Notes under the pieces: model-generated
What the model saw: the letters and a program-made list of their open reading frames with translations, nothing else
Database searches by the model: none
What the model was told of the DNA's origin: nothing
NCBI RefSeq assembly: GCF_015024225.1
Contig: NZ_JACJGM010000012.1
Location: 94,014-158,013, forward strand
Origin: Nocardioides lijunqiniae
GTDB lineage: Bacteria; Actinomycetota; Actinomycetes; Propionibacteriales; Nocardioidaceae
Direction of reading: 5' to 3'
Length of the DNA stretch: 64,000 bases
Translations under genes and position numbers: made by a program
In this document: piece by piece, positions 16,083 to 24,787 of the stretch
How the letters are laid out: the number at the start of each line of letters is the position of its first letter
Position numbering within the stretch: position 1 is the first letter of the stretch

Positions 16083-17143
16083 CACGGCTCGCGGCGACGC
16101 GTGACCGGACCCACCCGCAGGCTCCGCCGCAGCGACCGCGCCACCGTGCGCGGGCGCAGCGGCGGAGTCGCGTCGGAGGCACGCGCGCGCATGCCGGCCA
16201 CGACCTCCTCGAGCACCTCGGGGGCGTCCGCGCTCGGTGTCCACCCGAGCTCGTCGCGCGCCCGTGAGGTGTCCAGGTGGGGGACGTTGAAGGCGAGGTC
16301 GATCCAGCCCGGGTCGAGCGGCTGGAGGCGCGCCTGCCACGACAGCGCGACCGCGCGGCGTACGACGCCCGCCGGAACGTCTACGTGCCGGGCGCCCAGG
16401 GCGGCGGCGATGTGGTGCACCGTGACCGCGGTCGGGCCCGCCAGGTTGAAGGCACCGTCGGCGCCGCGGGCGATCACCCGGGAGACCGCGTCGGCCACGT
16501 CGTCGGCGTGCACCATCGGGATCGCGAGGCTGTCCTCGAGCGGCAGGATGGGGACCGCGCGCAGCGCCCACGACGGGACCAGCGCTGGCAGGCCGTAGCG
16601 CAGGAGCGCGCTGCCGGCGGTGCGCTGACCGACGATCCCCGGCCGCATCCGCGCGACGATGACGTCCGGGTGCTCGGCCTCGAAGGCGTCGAGGAGGCGC
16701 TCGGCGGCGACCTTGTGCGCGCTGTACGGCGAGCCGGGCACACCCTCGGTCGGGTAGCTCTCGGTGACCGGGTCCTTGACACTGCGGGGTGAGTAGGCGC
16801 CGACCGACGACATGTGCACCAGGTGCGGCACGCCGGCCGCGACCACCGCCTCGGTCACCTGCCGGGTGCCGCCGACGCCGAGCCGCTCGAGGTAGTCGAG
16901 GTCGTGGGAGGGCTGGAAGCCCCACACGAGGTGCACGACGGCGTCGGCGCCGGTGAAGGCCTCGGTCAGCGTCGGCACGCACGGCTGCGAGAGGTCCGCG
17001 TGCACCCACTCGACGGTGCCGGTGCCGACGGGCTGGGCGACGGTGCGTCGGACGACGCCGACGACGTCGTGACCGTCACGGGTGAGCAGGCGGAGGAGGG
17101 CCGAGCCGAGGTTGCCGGTGGCTCCGGTGACGACGATGCGCAT
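16082..17143 (-). CDS. NAD-dependent epimerase/dehydratase family protein
   Basis: 353 residues of the extended SDR type. N-terminal Rossmann motif MRIVVTGATGNLGSALLRLL; later HMSSVGAYSPR and the catalytic YSAHK (PYSAHKVAAERLL), then MVHADDVADAVSRVI. Acts on an NDP-sugar or related substrate that cannot be inferred. The C-terminal about 60 residues are basic (RPRTVARSLRRSLRVGPVTRRREP), unusual for plain epimerases. It is 50 bp downstream of the YihY gene on the same strand. Confidence 0.85.
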   Translation of the reverse strand: MRIVVTGATGNLGSALLRLLTRDGHDVVGVVRRTVAQPVGTGTVEWVHADLSQPCVPTLTEAFTGADAVVHLVWGFQPSHDLDYLERLGVGGTRQVTEAVVAAGVPHLVHMSSVGAYSPRSVKDPVTESYPTEGVPGSPYSAHKVAAERLLDAFEAEHPDVIVARMRPGIVGQRTAGSALLRYGLPALVPSWALRAVPILPLEDSLAIPMVHADDVADAVSRVIARGADGAFNLAGPTAVTVHHIAAALGARHVDVPAGVVRRAVALSWQARLQPLDPGWIDLAFNVPHLDTSRARDELGWTPSADAPEVLEEVVAGMRARASDATPPLRPRTVARSLRRSLRVGPVTRRREP

Positions 17144-17193
17144 GCTCGCCGGTGCCCGCGGGGGCGCCGCCCATGCACCCGACGCCCTCCCGG

Positions 17194-18252
17194 TCAGTCC
17201 TTGGGGCGGGACCGGCGGTTGCTCACCCGGATCGCCCGACCACGTCGGACGTCCTCCAGCTGCTTCTCGCGGCTCTTCTCGATGTTGCGGGTGTCGCGCG
17301 GCGGCAGCTGGATCTCCTCCTCCGCGGCGATGCCCGACTGGAGCTCGCGTCCTCGCTCGAGCTCGGCGTCCAGCTCGGCCCCGAAGAGCAGCGCGAGGTT
17401 GGTCAGCCACAGCCACAGCAGGAAGGCGATGACCCCGCCGAGGGTGCCGTAGGTCTTGTCGTAGGACGAGAAGTTGGCGACGTAGAAGCCGAAGCCCACG
17501 GACAGCACGATCCAGGTGACGATGGCCAGCACGGCGCCGACGCTGACCCAGCGGAACTTGGGCTGCTTCACGTTGGGCGTGGAGTAGTAGAGCAGCGCGA
17601 CGATGAGGATCACGACGACGAGCAGCACCGGCCACTTGGCGATGTTCCACACGGTGACGGCCGTCGAGCCGATCCCGATCGCGTCGCCGACCGCCTGGGC
17701 CACGGGTCCGGTCACGATGAGCGCCAGCAGCACCACGGCGACCAGGACGACGAGCACCACCGTCAGCAGCAGCATCGCCGGGCGCAGCTTCCACACCGGA
17801 CGCCCCTCGGGCATCTCGTAGATGCGGTTCATGGCACGACCGAACGCCACGACGTACCCGCTGGCCGACCACAGGGCGCCGGCCAGACCCAGGACGAGCG
17901 CCAGGCCCGCGCCCTGCGACTTGCTCAGCTCGAGCAGCGGGCCCTCGACGCTGTCGACGATCGAGGCTCCGCCCAGGTCGCGCACGATGTCGAGGATCGT
18001 CTCGACGGCCTTCGTGCCCTGGTCGATCAGGCCGAGCACCGAGGTGAGGGCCACGACCGCGGGAAACAGCGCCAGGACGGCGTAGTAGGTGAGGGCGGCG
18101 GCCAGGTCGGTGCACTGGTCGTCGGAGAACTCACGGACGGTCTTGCGGGCGACGTACATCCAGGAGTGCTTGCTGATGTCGGTCGGGGAGTCGACCTTGC
18201 CGTCCGCCTCGGGGTCCGGCGCCGTGGTGTCCGGCGTCTCGCGCGTGCTCAC
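17194..18252 (-). CDS. YihY/BrkB family inner membrane protein
   Basis: 352 residues from a GTG at 18252. Family motif region VREFSDDQCTDLAAALTYYAVLALFPAVVAL near residue 38, six predicted membrane spans (WSASGYVVAFGRAMNRIYEM, LLTVVLVVLVAVVLLALIV, KWPVLLVVVILIVALLYY), the typical YYSTPNVKQPKFRWVSVGAVLAIVTWI, and a charged tail. Function of the family is unsettled; the old name RNase BN is not supported. The start overlaps the upstream 48-residue gene (GTGA), so the two are co-translated. Confidence 0.92.
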   Translation of the reverse strand: MSTRETPDTTAPDPEADGKVDSPTDISKHSWMYVARKTVREFSDDQCTDLAAALTYYAVLALFPAVVALTSVLGLIDQGTKAVETILDIVRDLGGASIVDSVEGPLLELSKSQGAGLALVLGLAGALWSASGYVVAFGRAMNRIYEMPEGRPVWKLRPAMLLLTVVLVVLVAVVLLALIVTGPVAQAVGDAIGIGSTAVTVWNIAKWPVLLVVVILIVALLYYSTPNVKQPKFRWVSVGAVLAIVTWIVLSVGFGFYVANFSSYDKTYGTLGGVIAFLLWLWLTNLALLFGAELDAELERGRELQSGIAAEEEIQLPPRDTRNIEKSREKQLEDVRRGRAIRVSNRRSRPKD

Positions 18253-18395
18253 GGCTGTCCCACCTGGGGGCTCCCGCCGGGGCGGTCGCCGTAGTCGGTG
18301 TCCTCGCCCTGGGTGATGCCGATGAACAGCATCACCGCTCCGACGAGGAGGAAGACGACGATGGCCCAGATGACGAGAATGCGGCGGCGATCCAT
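18249..18395 (-). CDS. 48-residue single-span membrane protein
   Basis: MDRRRILVIWAIVVFLLVGA is a basic start followed by one membrane span; the tail is polar (TQGEDTDYGDRPGGSPQ). The stop overlaps the YihY start by four bases, a strong sign that it is real. ATG 18395 lies eight bases after a GGGTAC promoter element, so translation is probably leaderless. Too short to assign to a family. Confidence 0.68.
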   Translation of the reverse strand: MDRRRILVIWAIVVFLLVGAVMLFIGITQGEDTDYGDRPGGSPQVGQP

Positions 18396-18403
18396 GCCGT
18401 CAG

Positions 18404-18429
18404 GTACCCGGCCGGAACCCCTGCCATGC
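18404..18429 (-). promoter_or_regulatory. SigB-type promoter of the small gene-yihY operon
   Basis: Reading the minus strand: GCAT (18429-18426), 16-bp spacer, GGGTAC (18409-18404), then eight bases to the ATG at 18395. Fits GNNT-N14-16-GGGTA(C/T) and a leaderless start. Confidence 0.6.
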
Positions 18430-18449
18430 CCCCGGACCTGCGGCGATGG

Positions 18450-19274
18450 TCAGTCCGGCGCCCAGCAGCGGCCGTAGGTCTGGCCGGAGCGCCACTGCTC
18501 GCGGGTCGGCCACTCGTAGCCCCACTGGAAGTTCAGCGCGTCGTCGGCGACCTCGCGGCCGGCGTCCTCGCACGGGGTCTGCCCCCGGTCGCGCACGGTC
18601 GCGGCACCCGGGTAGGGGCCCGGCTCGAAGTCGACGACCTCGATGGCGCGCCACGAGTGGGGCGCCGAGCACAGCACCCGCTCGAAGTCGGGGGAGTCGG
18701 GCTGGTCGGTGCCGCACATGCCCCAGCGGTCGCGCCCCTCCTGCTCGTCGAGCACGCCCGCGATGCGACCGGTCAGCGGCGCGAGCCGCTCCTGCCCGGC
18801 CACGGCGATGACGTCGCAGCGGAACCACGACGCCCCCGCGTCGGCCTGGGCCAGCGAGGGGGTGAACCACACCGGCCGGAGCATGCTGAGACGCACGTCC
18901 GCGCGGGTGCCGCCGACGAGGTCCAGGAGCCGCTGCGGGCACGTCTGGGCGATGTCACCGAGCACCCGGTCGGAGTCGACGGCGAGCAGGTGCCCGTCGA
19001 CGAGCGTGTCCAGCGTGCCCACGAGGTAGGTCTGCGAGGTGTGCTCCTCGGTGCACGGCACCTCGTCGGCCTGCGTGGTCGCGGCGAGCGCCCCCTCGAA
19101 CGACATCCGGTAGCAGGCGCCCTTGGCCGGCCCCGGTACGGCGGTCGCCGTCGGCTTCGGCGCGGCTGAGGGCGCAGGCTCCGGCGGCTCGGCGTCGTCG
19201 GCGCTGCACCCCGCGCTCAGGGTGAGCAGCAGGGCGACGACGACGGAGGCGAGGGCTCGCGACGGACGCAGCAT
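18450..19274 (-). CDS. Septum-formation-type lipoprotein, paralogue 2
   Basis: 274 residues. Signal peptide with lipobox LSAGCSAD, a short Pro/Ala linker, then a domain with repeated Cys/His/Trp features (GACYRMSFEGALAATTQADEVPCTEEHTSQTY, WFRCDVIAV, VLCSAPHSWRAIEVVDF, GYEWPTREQWRSG). The C-x-EEHTxQTY and PHxWRA pattern is that of actinobacterial Septum_form-type proteins. The start overlaps the stop of the upstream paralogue (TGATG), so they are coupled. Role is unknown; linkage to septum formation is by family name only. Confidence 0.8.
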   Translation of the reverse strand: MLRPSRALASVVVALLLTLSAGCSADDAEPPEPAPSAAPKPTATAVPGPAKGACYRMSFEGALAATTQADEVPCTEEHTSQTYLVGTLDTLVDGHLLAVDSDRVLGDIAQTCPQRLLDLVGGTRADVRLSMLRPVWFTPSLAQADAGASWFRCDVIAVAGQERLAPLTGRIAGVLDEQEGRDRWGMCGTDQPDSPDFERVLCSAPHSWRAIEVVDFEPGPYPGAATVRDRGQTPCEDAGREVADDALNFQWGYEWPTREQWRSGQTYGRCWAPD

Positions 19275-20089
19275 CAGTCGGGGGTCTTGGCCCAGCAGAC
19301 CGAGCGCCGGTTGCCGGCCTCCCACTCGGCCTCGTGGAACCAGGTGTAGGCGAAGTCGTAGTCGACGGGGTAGTTGAGCCAGGCACCCACCGAGGTGGAG
19401 CAGAAGTCACGGGTCTTGACCTCGACCACGCGGTCGCCGGGGTAGGGCGCCTCGGCGTCACCCAGCTTGATCGTCGTGGCGGCGCGCCAGTCGTGCGGCT
19501 CGGTGCAGGGGATCCGCGGCGCGCCGGCCAACGCCTCCCCGGTGGCGCAGACCATCCACCGGTCCTGCGGCCGCCCCTGGAGCAGGCCCTCGGCCGTCTC
19601 GGGCAGGGTGACGTAGCGCTCGCTCTGCTCGCCCCCGCCCACCAGGTCGCAGCGGTACCAGCGCGCGCCGTCCTCCCACGCCTTCTGCGACGGACGGAAC
19701 CACGCCCAGCTGACGACCGTGCGCATCGCCAGGCTCTCGTCGGCCCCGAGGAAGGCGAGGAACTTGGTCGAGCAGGTGGTGTAGGCGAAGGCGCCGAGCT
19801 TCTCGTCGTCCCACGCCACGTCGTCGAACTGCGGGGGGAGCTGCCCGACGGCGTACGTCTGCGCGGTGTGCTTGTCGGTGCACTCCACCGTGCGCGTCGC
19901 GTTGCTCGCCTGCAGCACGTCCTCGGGGGTCAGCACCCGGCACGCGCCCAGCTCGGGTGCGTCGACCGAGTCGACCTGGTCGGGGTCGGCGTCGCCGCCC
20001 TGGGCGGCCTCGCCGCACGCGGTGAGCAGCAGGACGGCCAGGATCCCGATCGTGGCCAGGGACGCGTGGCGGCGCGGGCGGTGCGACAA
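19274..20089 (-). CDS. Septum-formation-type lipoprotein, paralogue 1
   Basis: 271 residues with signal peptide and lipobox LLTACGEA. Same layout as its downstream neighbour: GACRVLTPEDVLQASNATRTVECTDKHTAQTY, WYRCDLVGG, IPCTEPHDWRAATTIKLGD, and a C-terminal FHEAEWEAGNRRSVCWAKT. Clear tandem duplication, with only distant sequence similarity outside the Cys/His/Trp positions. ATG 20089 is consistent with the signal peptide. The 72 bp upstream hold no clear operator. Confidence 0.8.
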   Translation of the reverse strand: MSHRPRRHASLATIGILAVLLLTACGEAAQGGDADPDQVDSVDAPELGACRVLTPEDVLQASNATRTVECTDKHTAQTYAVGQLPPQFDDVAWDDEKLGAFAYTTCSTKFLAFLGADESLAMRTVVSWAWFRPSQKAWEDGARWYRCDLVGGGEQSERYVTLPETAEGLLQGRPQDRWMVCATGEALAGAPRIPCTEPHDWRAATTIKLGDAEAPYPGDRVVEVKTRDFCSTSVGAWLNYPVDYDFAYTWFHEAEWEAGNRRSVCWAKTPD

Positions 20090-20161
20090 CGCGTGGCCTT
20101 CCTCGCGAGACGGTGGACGAGGCCCGATGCTACCGCCGTGCCCCTGGACCCCATGGACCCC

Positions 20162-20650
20162 TCAGCCGCCCACGAGGGCCGCGAGCGTCGCGCCGAGCTC
20201 GTACGCCGCCGCGAGGTCGTCGTCCCCGACGTCGCCGAGGACCTCCAGCACCGCGGCCGACTGGCTCCACCCCAGCGCCCCGACGATCGACTGCACCGAG
20301 CGGACGGCGCCGGTCGTGTCGTAGCGACCGTGCACCCACAGTCCGTAGGGCCGTCGCCCGCCGGAGCCCGGCGAGGCGGCGGCGCCGTCGTCGGCGAGCG
20401 CCCCGCCCGCCTGGAGGAAGATCGTGTCGAAGAAGTGCTTGAGGGCCCCGGACATGTAGCCGAAGTTGGCCGGCGTCCCGAGGAGGTAGCCGTCGGCGGC
20501 GAGCACGGCGTCGGCGTCCGCCTCGAGCGCGTGGCGCACCACGACCTCGACCCCCTCGATGGCGTCGTCCTGGGTGCCCGCGACCACCGCGTCCGTGAGC
20601 TTCCGGACGGCCGCGGTGGGGGAGTGGTGGACGACCAGCAGCCTCGCCAC
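20162..20650 (-). CDS. Flavodoxin-like NAD(P)H-dependent oxidoreductase
   Basis: 162 residues. FMN-phosphate loop VVHHSPTAAVRKLTDAVVAG at the N-terminus; AADGYLLGTPANFGYMSGALKHFFDTIF is the flavin-contact region typical of WrbA/NADPH-dependent FMN reductase families. Probably a soluble quinone or flavin reductase. It ends a minus-strand pair with the DUF1059-like gene, seven bases apart. Confidence 0.85.
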   Translation of the reverse strand: MARLLVVHHSPTAAVRKLTDAVVAGTQDDAIEGVEVVVRHALEADADAVLAADGYLLGTPANFGYMSGALKHFFDTIFLQAGGALADDGAAASPGSGGRRPYGLWVHGRYDTTGAVRSVQSIVGALGWSQSAAVLEVLGDVGDDDLAAAYELGATLAALVGG

Positions 20651-20657
20651 GCGCCGG

Positions 20658-20804
20658 TCAGGTGGCCATGAAGAGGATCGAGTCCCGGTCGTACTCCCGG
20701 CCCGGGTGGGCCTCGGCCAGGTGCGCCTGGGTCTTCTCGACCAGGTCGTCCTCGTCGGCGCCGGTGATCGTGGTGCCGCACGGGCAGGCGAGTCGCGTCT
20801 TCAT
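20658..20804 (-). CDS. DUF1059-like small protein
   Basis: 48 residues beginning MKTRLACPCGTTITGADEDD, with LVEKTQAHLAEAHPGRE following. The CPCG near the N-terminus, GxDEDELxxKxQxHxxxxH spacing and length are those of DUF1059 proteins, with Cys and His placed as for a small metal site. CACAGT (20816-20811 on the minus strand) ends six bases before the ATG, again a leaderless arrangement. Confidence 0.7.
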   Translation of the reverse strand: MKTRLACPCGTTITGADEDDLVEKTQAHLAEAHPGREYDRDSILFMAT

Positions 20805-20841
20805 GTGCCCACTGTGCCACGACCGCGCCGCCCCGATCGCG

Positions 20842-20866
20842 GCATACGGCGATCCCCGTCGGGTAC
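20842..20866 (+). promoter_or_regulatory. SigB-type promoter of the hemerythrin gene
   Basis: GCAT (20842-20845), 15-bp spacer, GGGTAC (20861-20866), 36 bp before the ATG, with GAAGGA as ribosome site. Part of the set sharing GNNT-N14-16-GGGTA(C/T). Confidence 0.6.
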
Positions 20867-20902
20867 CTGGAGTGACCTGCCCACCACCCGAAGGACCCGC
20901 TC

Positions 20903-21403
20903 ATGTCGACCGACGCCATCGTGCTCCTCAAGAACGACCACAAGGAGATCCTGCGCACCTTCACCGCCTTCGAGAAGGCCGGCGAGAAGGCCTACGCCGA
21001 GAAGGGCCGCCTGGTGAAGAAGATGATCGAGCTCCTCACCGTGCACACCTACATCGAGAACGAGATCATGTACCCGCGGGTGCGCGACCTGCTCCCGGAG
21101 GTCGAGGACGACGTCCTGGAGTCCTACGAGGAGCACCACGTCGCCGACGTCCTGGTGATGGAGCTCGTCGGGATGGAGCCGGACGCCGAGCGGTTCACCG
21201 CGAAGACCACGGTGCTGATCGAGAACGTCCGCCACCACATCGAGGAGGAGGAGGACGAGTGGTTCCCGAAGGTCCGGGAGGGCCTGGGCCGCAAGGTCCT
21301 CCAGGAGATGGGGGCCGACATGATCGAGGCCAAGAAGAAGGCCCCGCGCTCGCCCGCCCAGCCCAGCGCCCTCAAGAAGACGATCGACGCGGTGATCGCC
21401 TGA
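20903..21403 (+). CDS. Hemerythrin domain protein
   Basis: 166 residues. The four-helix hemerythrin-like pattern is present: LLKNDHKEILRTFTAF, LTVHTYIENEIMYPRV, YEEHHVADVLVMEL and VRHHIEEEEDEWFPKVRE supply the expected His and acidic di-iron ligands. Likely an oxygen, nitric oxide or iron-stress protein. The C-terminus (AKKKAPRSPAQPSALKKTIDA) is basic. It stands alone, under a predicted SigB-type promoter. Confidence 0.92.
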   Translation: MSTDAIVLLKNDHKEILRTFTAFEKAGEKAYAEKGRLVKKMIELLTVHTYIENEIMYPRVRDLLPEVEDDVLESYEEHHVADVLVMELVGMEPDAERFTAKTTVLIENVRHHIEEEEDEWFPKVREGLGRKVLQEMGADMIEAKKKAPRSPAQPSALKKTIDAVIA

Positions 21404-21483
21404 GGGAGTGTCCACGAGTTTTCCACCCGTTGGGGTGAGCCTCCTTGGCGTCGACGGCTCCCTGCTGCTGACAGGGTTGGAGG

Positions 21484-21756
21484 GTGAGCACCACCGAGAG
21501 CGCCACGCCGCCGGACGGACTGCGCGTCCCGCCGGTGTCGACGCCCCAGCTGTCCAGCCGAGAGACCGAGATCGTCTCGCTGATCGTCCGCGGACTGTCC
21601 AACCAGGAGATCGCGGACACCGCCTACCTCAGCATCAACTCGGTCAAGACCTACATCAGGACCGCATACCGGAAGATGGGCGTGACGCGACGGTCGCAGG
21701 CCGTGGTCTGGGCGATGCAGCACGGCTTCGGACCCGCTTCCGCGGACGAGGAGTGA
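21484..21756 (+). CDS. Stand-alone LuxR-type HTH regulator
   Basis: 90 residues, essentially one GerE domain: LSSRETEIVSLIVRGLSNQEIADTAYLS followed by INSVKTYIRTAYRKMGVTRRSQAVVWAM. No receiver or sensor domain, so activity may be set by its amount or by a partner. GTG 21484 is close behind the hemerythrin gene. Regulatory target not evident; the adjacent antiporter is a candidate. Confidence 0.85.
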   Translation: MSTTESATPPDGLRVPPVSTPQLSSRETEIVSLIVRGLSNQEIADTAYLSINSVKTYIRTAYRKMGVTRRSQAVVWAMQHGFGPASADEE

Positions 21757-21784
21757 CGCCGTCGGTCCGGAGAGGGTGCCGCTC

Positions 21785-23155
21785 ATGACCGACTCGCTCG
21801 TCTACCTCATCGCGGGGCTCTGCCTGCTGCTCGCGGTCGTCCTGCCCCAGGCCCTCAGCTCGCTGGCGATCTCGGCCCCGATGGTGCTCGTGGGCATCGG
21901 CCTGCTGATCGGGCTGCTCCCGCTCTCCGGGGAGTTCGCCCTCGACCCGATCCAGGACGAGAAGGTGATCCTGCACGTCACCGAGCTCACCGTCCTGGTG
22001 GCGCTCATGGGGGTCGGCCTGGCGCTCGACCGGCCGCTGCGCCCGCGGGAGCTGCGCACGTGGGGGCACTGGTCGGCCACGTGGCGGCTGCTCGTCATCG
22101 CCATGCCCCTCACCATCGGCGCGATCGCCCTCCTCGGCTGGCAGGTCGCCGGGCTCGCGCCCGCCGCCGCGCTCCTGCTCGGTGCCGCGCTCTCGCCCAC
22201 CGACCCGGTGCTGGCCTCCGACGTCCAGGTGGGCGGGCCGATGCTCGCCGAGGAGCTCGAGGAGCTCGAGGAGGGCCTCGCCGACGAGGACAGCGACACC
22301 GGCGAGCGCCTCGACGAGGTGCGCTTCGCGCTGACGTCCGAGGCCGGGCTGAACGACGGCCTCGCCTTCCCGTTCGTCTACCTCGCCATCCTGGTGGCGG
22401 CGGGCGGCTTCGGCCTCGCCGAGGCCGGGGAGTGGCTGGGCTGGTACCTCGCCGGCAAGATCGCCATCGGGGTGGCGGTCGGCGTGGGCGCAGGCTGGCT
22501 GCTCGGCAAGATCGCGTTCCGCTCCTCGCGCCCCTCGCTTCGGCTGGCCGAGCAGGGCGAGCCGCTGCTGGCGCTGGCGGCGCTGCTGGCGTCGTACGGC
22601 GCGGCGGAACTGGTCGGCGGCTACGGCTTCCTCGCGGTGTTCACCTGCGCGATGGCCATGCGGGCCTCCGAGCGCAAGCACGACTACCACCGCTCGATGC
22701 ACGAGGTGATCGAGCGCCTGGAGCGCCTGCTCACGCTGGCGGTGCTGCTCTTCCTCGGCATCGCGACCACCCGCGGCCTCCTGGGGGACCTCACCTGGAC
22801 CGGTGCGCTCGTCGGCGTCGCGGTGATCTTCGTGATCCGGCCGCTCGCCGGGCTGCTGTCGCTCTCGATCCGGCTGCGCCACAAGGACCGCCCCGGCGGG
22901 CTCGACGTCGGGGACCGGCTGGCGGTCGCCTTCTTCGGGGTCCGGGGCGTCGGCTCGCTGTACTACCTGGCGTACGCCGCCGGTGAGGCGGAGTTCGAGG
23001 AGCTGCCGTGGCTGTGGTCGACGGTGGGCTTCACCATCGTCCTGTCGGTGCTGGTCCACGGGATCACGGCGAAGCCGGCCCTGGACCGGGTCGACCGGCG
23101 CCGCGGCGCCCAGGGCCCGGGCCTCGCGGAGAGGCGCCGGGCCGCGGAGCGCTAG
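21785..23155 (+). CDS. Cation:proton antiporter (CPA family)
   Basis: 456 residues and about 12 membrane spans. Core motif GAALSPTDPVLASDVQVG near residue 140 and the later FALTSEAGLNDGLAFPFVY are the typical CPA1/NhaP-type ion-binding regions; FFGVRGVGSLYYLAYA is a further family marker. A Glu-rich loop (EELEELEEGLADEDSD) between them is unusual. ATG 21785 has GGAGAGG nine bases upstream; GTG 21776 is less likely. Exchanges Na+ or K+ for H+. Confidence 0.88.
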   Translation: MTDSLVYLIAGLCLLLAVVLPQALSSLAISAPMVLVGIGLLIGLLPLSGEFALDPIQDEKVILHVTELTVLVALMGVGLALDRPLRPRELRTWGHWSATWRLLVIAMPLTIGAIALLGWQVAGLAPAAALLLGAALSPTDPVLASDVQVGGPMLAEELEELEEGLADEDSDTGERLDEVRFALTSEAGLNDGLAFPFVYLAILVAAGGFGLAEAGEWLGWYLAGKIAIGVAVGVGAGWLLGKIAFRSSRPSLRLAEQGEPLLALAALLASYGAAELVGGYGFLAVFTCAMAMRASERKHDYHRSMHEVIERLERLLTLAVLLFLGIATTRGLLGDLTWTGALVGVAVIFVIRPLAGLLSLSIRLRHKDRPGGLDVGDRLAVAFFGVRGVGSLYYLAYAAGEAEFEELPWLWSTVGFTIVLSVLVHGITAKPALDRVDRRRGAQGPGLAERRRAAER

Positions 23156-23164
23156 CGGTGTTGC

Positions 23165-23962
23165 CTACGCGACGGCGCGCAGGTCGATGCCGAGCTCGCC
23201 GCGCAGCCGGGCGATGATCCGGGTCAGCCGGCGCGAGATGGTCATCTGCGTGACGCCGATGGCCTCGCCGATCTGCTGCTGGGTCATGCCTTGCGCGTAG
23301 GTCATGGCCAGGAGCCGGACCTCGTCGCGGGTCAGCTTCTTGAGCACCGGGGCCAGCAGCGCGCGCGCCTCGGCGGCGTCCTGCGGGCCCTGGTCGTCGA
23401 CGGTGAGGAAGTCGGCCAGCGAGTCCATGCTGTCGGCCTCGACGGCCTGGTCGATCGAGATGGGCTGGAAGCAGACGGCGGCGCTGAGCGCCTCCGTCAC
23501 GTCGTCGATGTCGAGCTCGAGGCGCTCCGCGATCTCCCGCGGCGTGGGCGGTCGCCCGTCCACGGTGCCCTGCTTGTGCTCGGCGATGACGCGGGACTGG
23601 ATCTCCTGGATCCGCCTCGGGGGACGGATGGTCCAGCCGTGGTCGCGGAAGTAGCGCTTGACCTCGCCGGTCATCGTCGGAACGGCGTAGGACAGGAAGT
23701 CGCGGTCCATGGTGTGGTCGAAGCGCTGGGCGGCGCGGACCAGCGCGAGGCAGGCCACCTGCTCCAGGTCCTCGACCGGGACGCCGCGGTTCTGGTAGCG
23801 GCGGGCGATGGCGTGGGCCACCTGGATGTTGAGCACCACGATCTGCTCGATGACAGCCTCGCGCTCGTGCTCGGCGAGGTCCGCGAACGTCGCGAAGAGC
23901 CGGGCCGTCTCGCGGCTCCGGAACTCTCGTGGGACGGTGCGCCCCAGGGTCGTGATCGTCAT
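23165..23962 (-). CDS. RNA polymerase sigma factor, SigB/F/G family
   Basis: 265 residues. Region 2 (IVVLNIQVAHAIARRYQNRGVPVEDLEQVACLALVRAAQRFD, FLSYAVPTMTGEVKRYFRDHGWTIRPPRRIQE), region 3, and region 4 (LLAMTYAQGMTQQQIGEAIGVTQMTISRRLTRI) are all present. This group controls general stress or sporulation-like regulons and is usually held by anti-sigma factors; none is visible here. Upstream, a CACCC-N4-GGGTG palindrome lies at 24061-24074, matched by a similar one before the second sigma gene. Confidence 0.93.
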   Translation of the reverse strand: MTITTLGRTVPREFRSRETARLFATFADLAEHEREAVIEQIVVLNIQVAHAIARRYQNRGVPVEDLEQVACLALVRAAQRFDHTMDRDFLSYAVPTMTGEVKRYFRDHGWTIRPPRRIQEIQSRVIAEHKQGTVDGRPPTPREIAERLELDIDDVTEALSAAVCFQPISIDQAVEADSMDSLADFLTVDDQGPQDAAEARALLAPVLKKLTRDEVRLLAMTYAQGMTQQQIGEAIGVTQMTISRRLTRIIARLRGELGIDLRAVA

Positions 23963-24079
23963 GAGCCTCCTTCGGCCGTGTCCTTCGAGACTGGCCCTCG
24001 GGCGTCGTACGCCGACACACCCGCGAGGGTGAGGGGACTCGAAAAGGCCTGAAACGGCCCCACCCGAACGGGTGATACG

Positions 24080-24787
24080 TCAGGCGACGCGGTCGAAGCG
24101 GGCCACGACACCGCGTTCGCCGTCGCGGATCTCGACCAGGTGGAGCGGGGTCGAGCACGACTCGGAGGAGAGCCGGTGCGCCTGCTCGGAGGTGCCGAGC
24201 TGGATCAGCACGTGCCCCCCGTCGGCGACGCGCTCGGCGGCCACCTCGAGGCACAGCCGGGCGATCTCCAGGCCGTCGTCGCCCCCATCGATGGCGAGCA
24301 GCGGGTCCTCGGGGAAGCGGGCGGTCTCCGCGGCGGGCACCCAGGGCGGGTCCGCGATGACGACGCCGAAGAGCTCGGAGGGGACGACCTGGGTCAGGTC
24401 GCCGCAGTGCACCTCGACGTCGTCGCGCATGCCGGCGACCTCGGCGTTGCGCTCCGTCAGCTCGCACGCAGCCGGGTTGAGGTCGACGCAGACGAGGGGA
24501 CGGTTGGAGAGGGAGACGGCGAGGAGTCCGATGTGTCCCGCGCCGGCGCAGAGCTCGAGCACGCGGCCGACCGGCGCGTCGGGGATCAGCTCCGCCGCCC
24601 ACTGGGACTGCATGGCCGTCCACGGTCGCGGCGTCAGCACCCGATCGTCGAACTCGATCGTGAGATGGCTGAACGCCATCTTCTGCCGCAGGGTCATGCC
24701 GCCCGGTGCCCGTTGCACCTCGGAATAATCAGTCGTCGAACCGGTCCGGTGGCGGACCCGCTGGTGCGCTACAGTTCGTGACGTCAT
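24080..24787 (-). CDS. Class I SAM-dependent methyltransferase (HemK-like)
   Basis: 235 residues from ATG 24787. Motif I VLELCAGAGHIGLLAVSL, acidic CVDLNPAACELTERNAEVAG, and VVIADPPWVPAAE, the (D/N)PPY-type motif of N-methyltransferases, in the order seen in HemK/RlmG-like enzymes. The N-terminal segment SEVQRAPGGMTLRQKMAFSHLTIEFDDR supports the long start. Target unknown. Its 5' end overlaps the divergent leucine leader, so both promoters must lie inside transcribed sequence. Confidence 0.82.
   Translation of the reverse strand: MTSRTVAHQRVRHRTGSTTDYSEVQRAPGGMTLRQKMAFSHLTIEFDDRVLTPRPWTAMQSQWAAELIPDAPVGRVLELCAGAGHIGLLAVSLSNRPLVCVDLNPAACELTERNAEVAGMRDDVEVHCGDLTQVVPSELFGVVIADPPWVPAAETARFPEDPLLAIDGGDDGLEIARLCLEVAAERVADGGHVLIQLGTSEQAHRLSSESCSTPLHLVEIRDGERGVVARFDRVA

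Noticed and set aside
17194..18252. Ribonuclease BN activity for the YihY-type protein
   Set aside because: The old name came from a misassignment; the protein is a multi-span membrane protein without nuclease motifs.
24061..24074. A sigma promoter for the first SigB-family gene within CACCCGAACGGGTG
   Set aside because: The GGGTG does not continue as GGGTAC/T, and a GNNT box at the right distance is missing; reported only as a shared palindrome.
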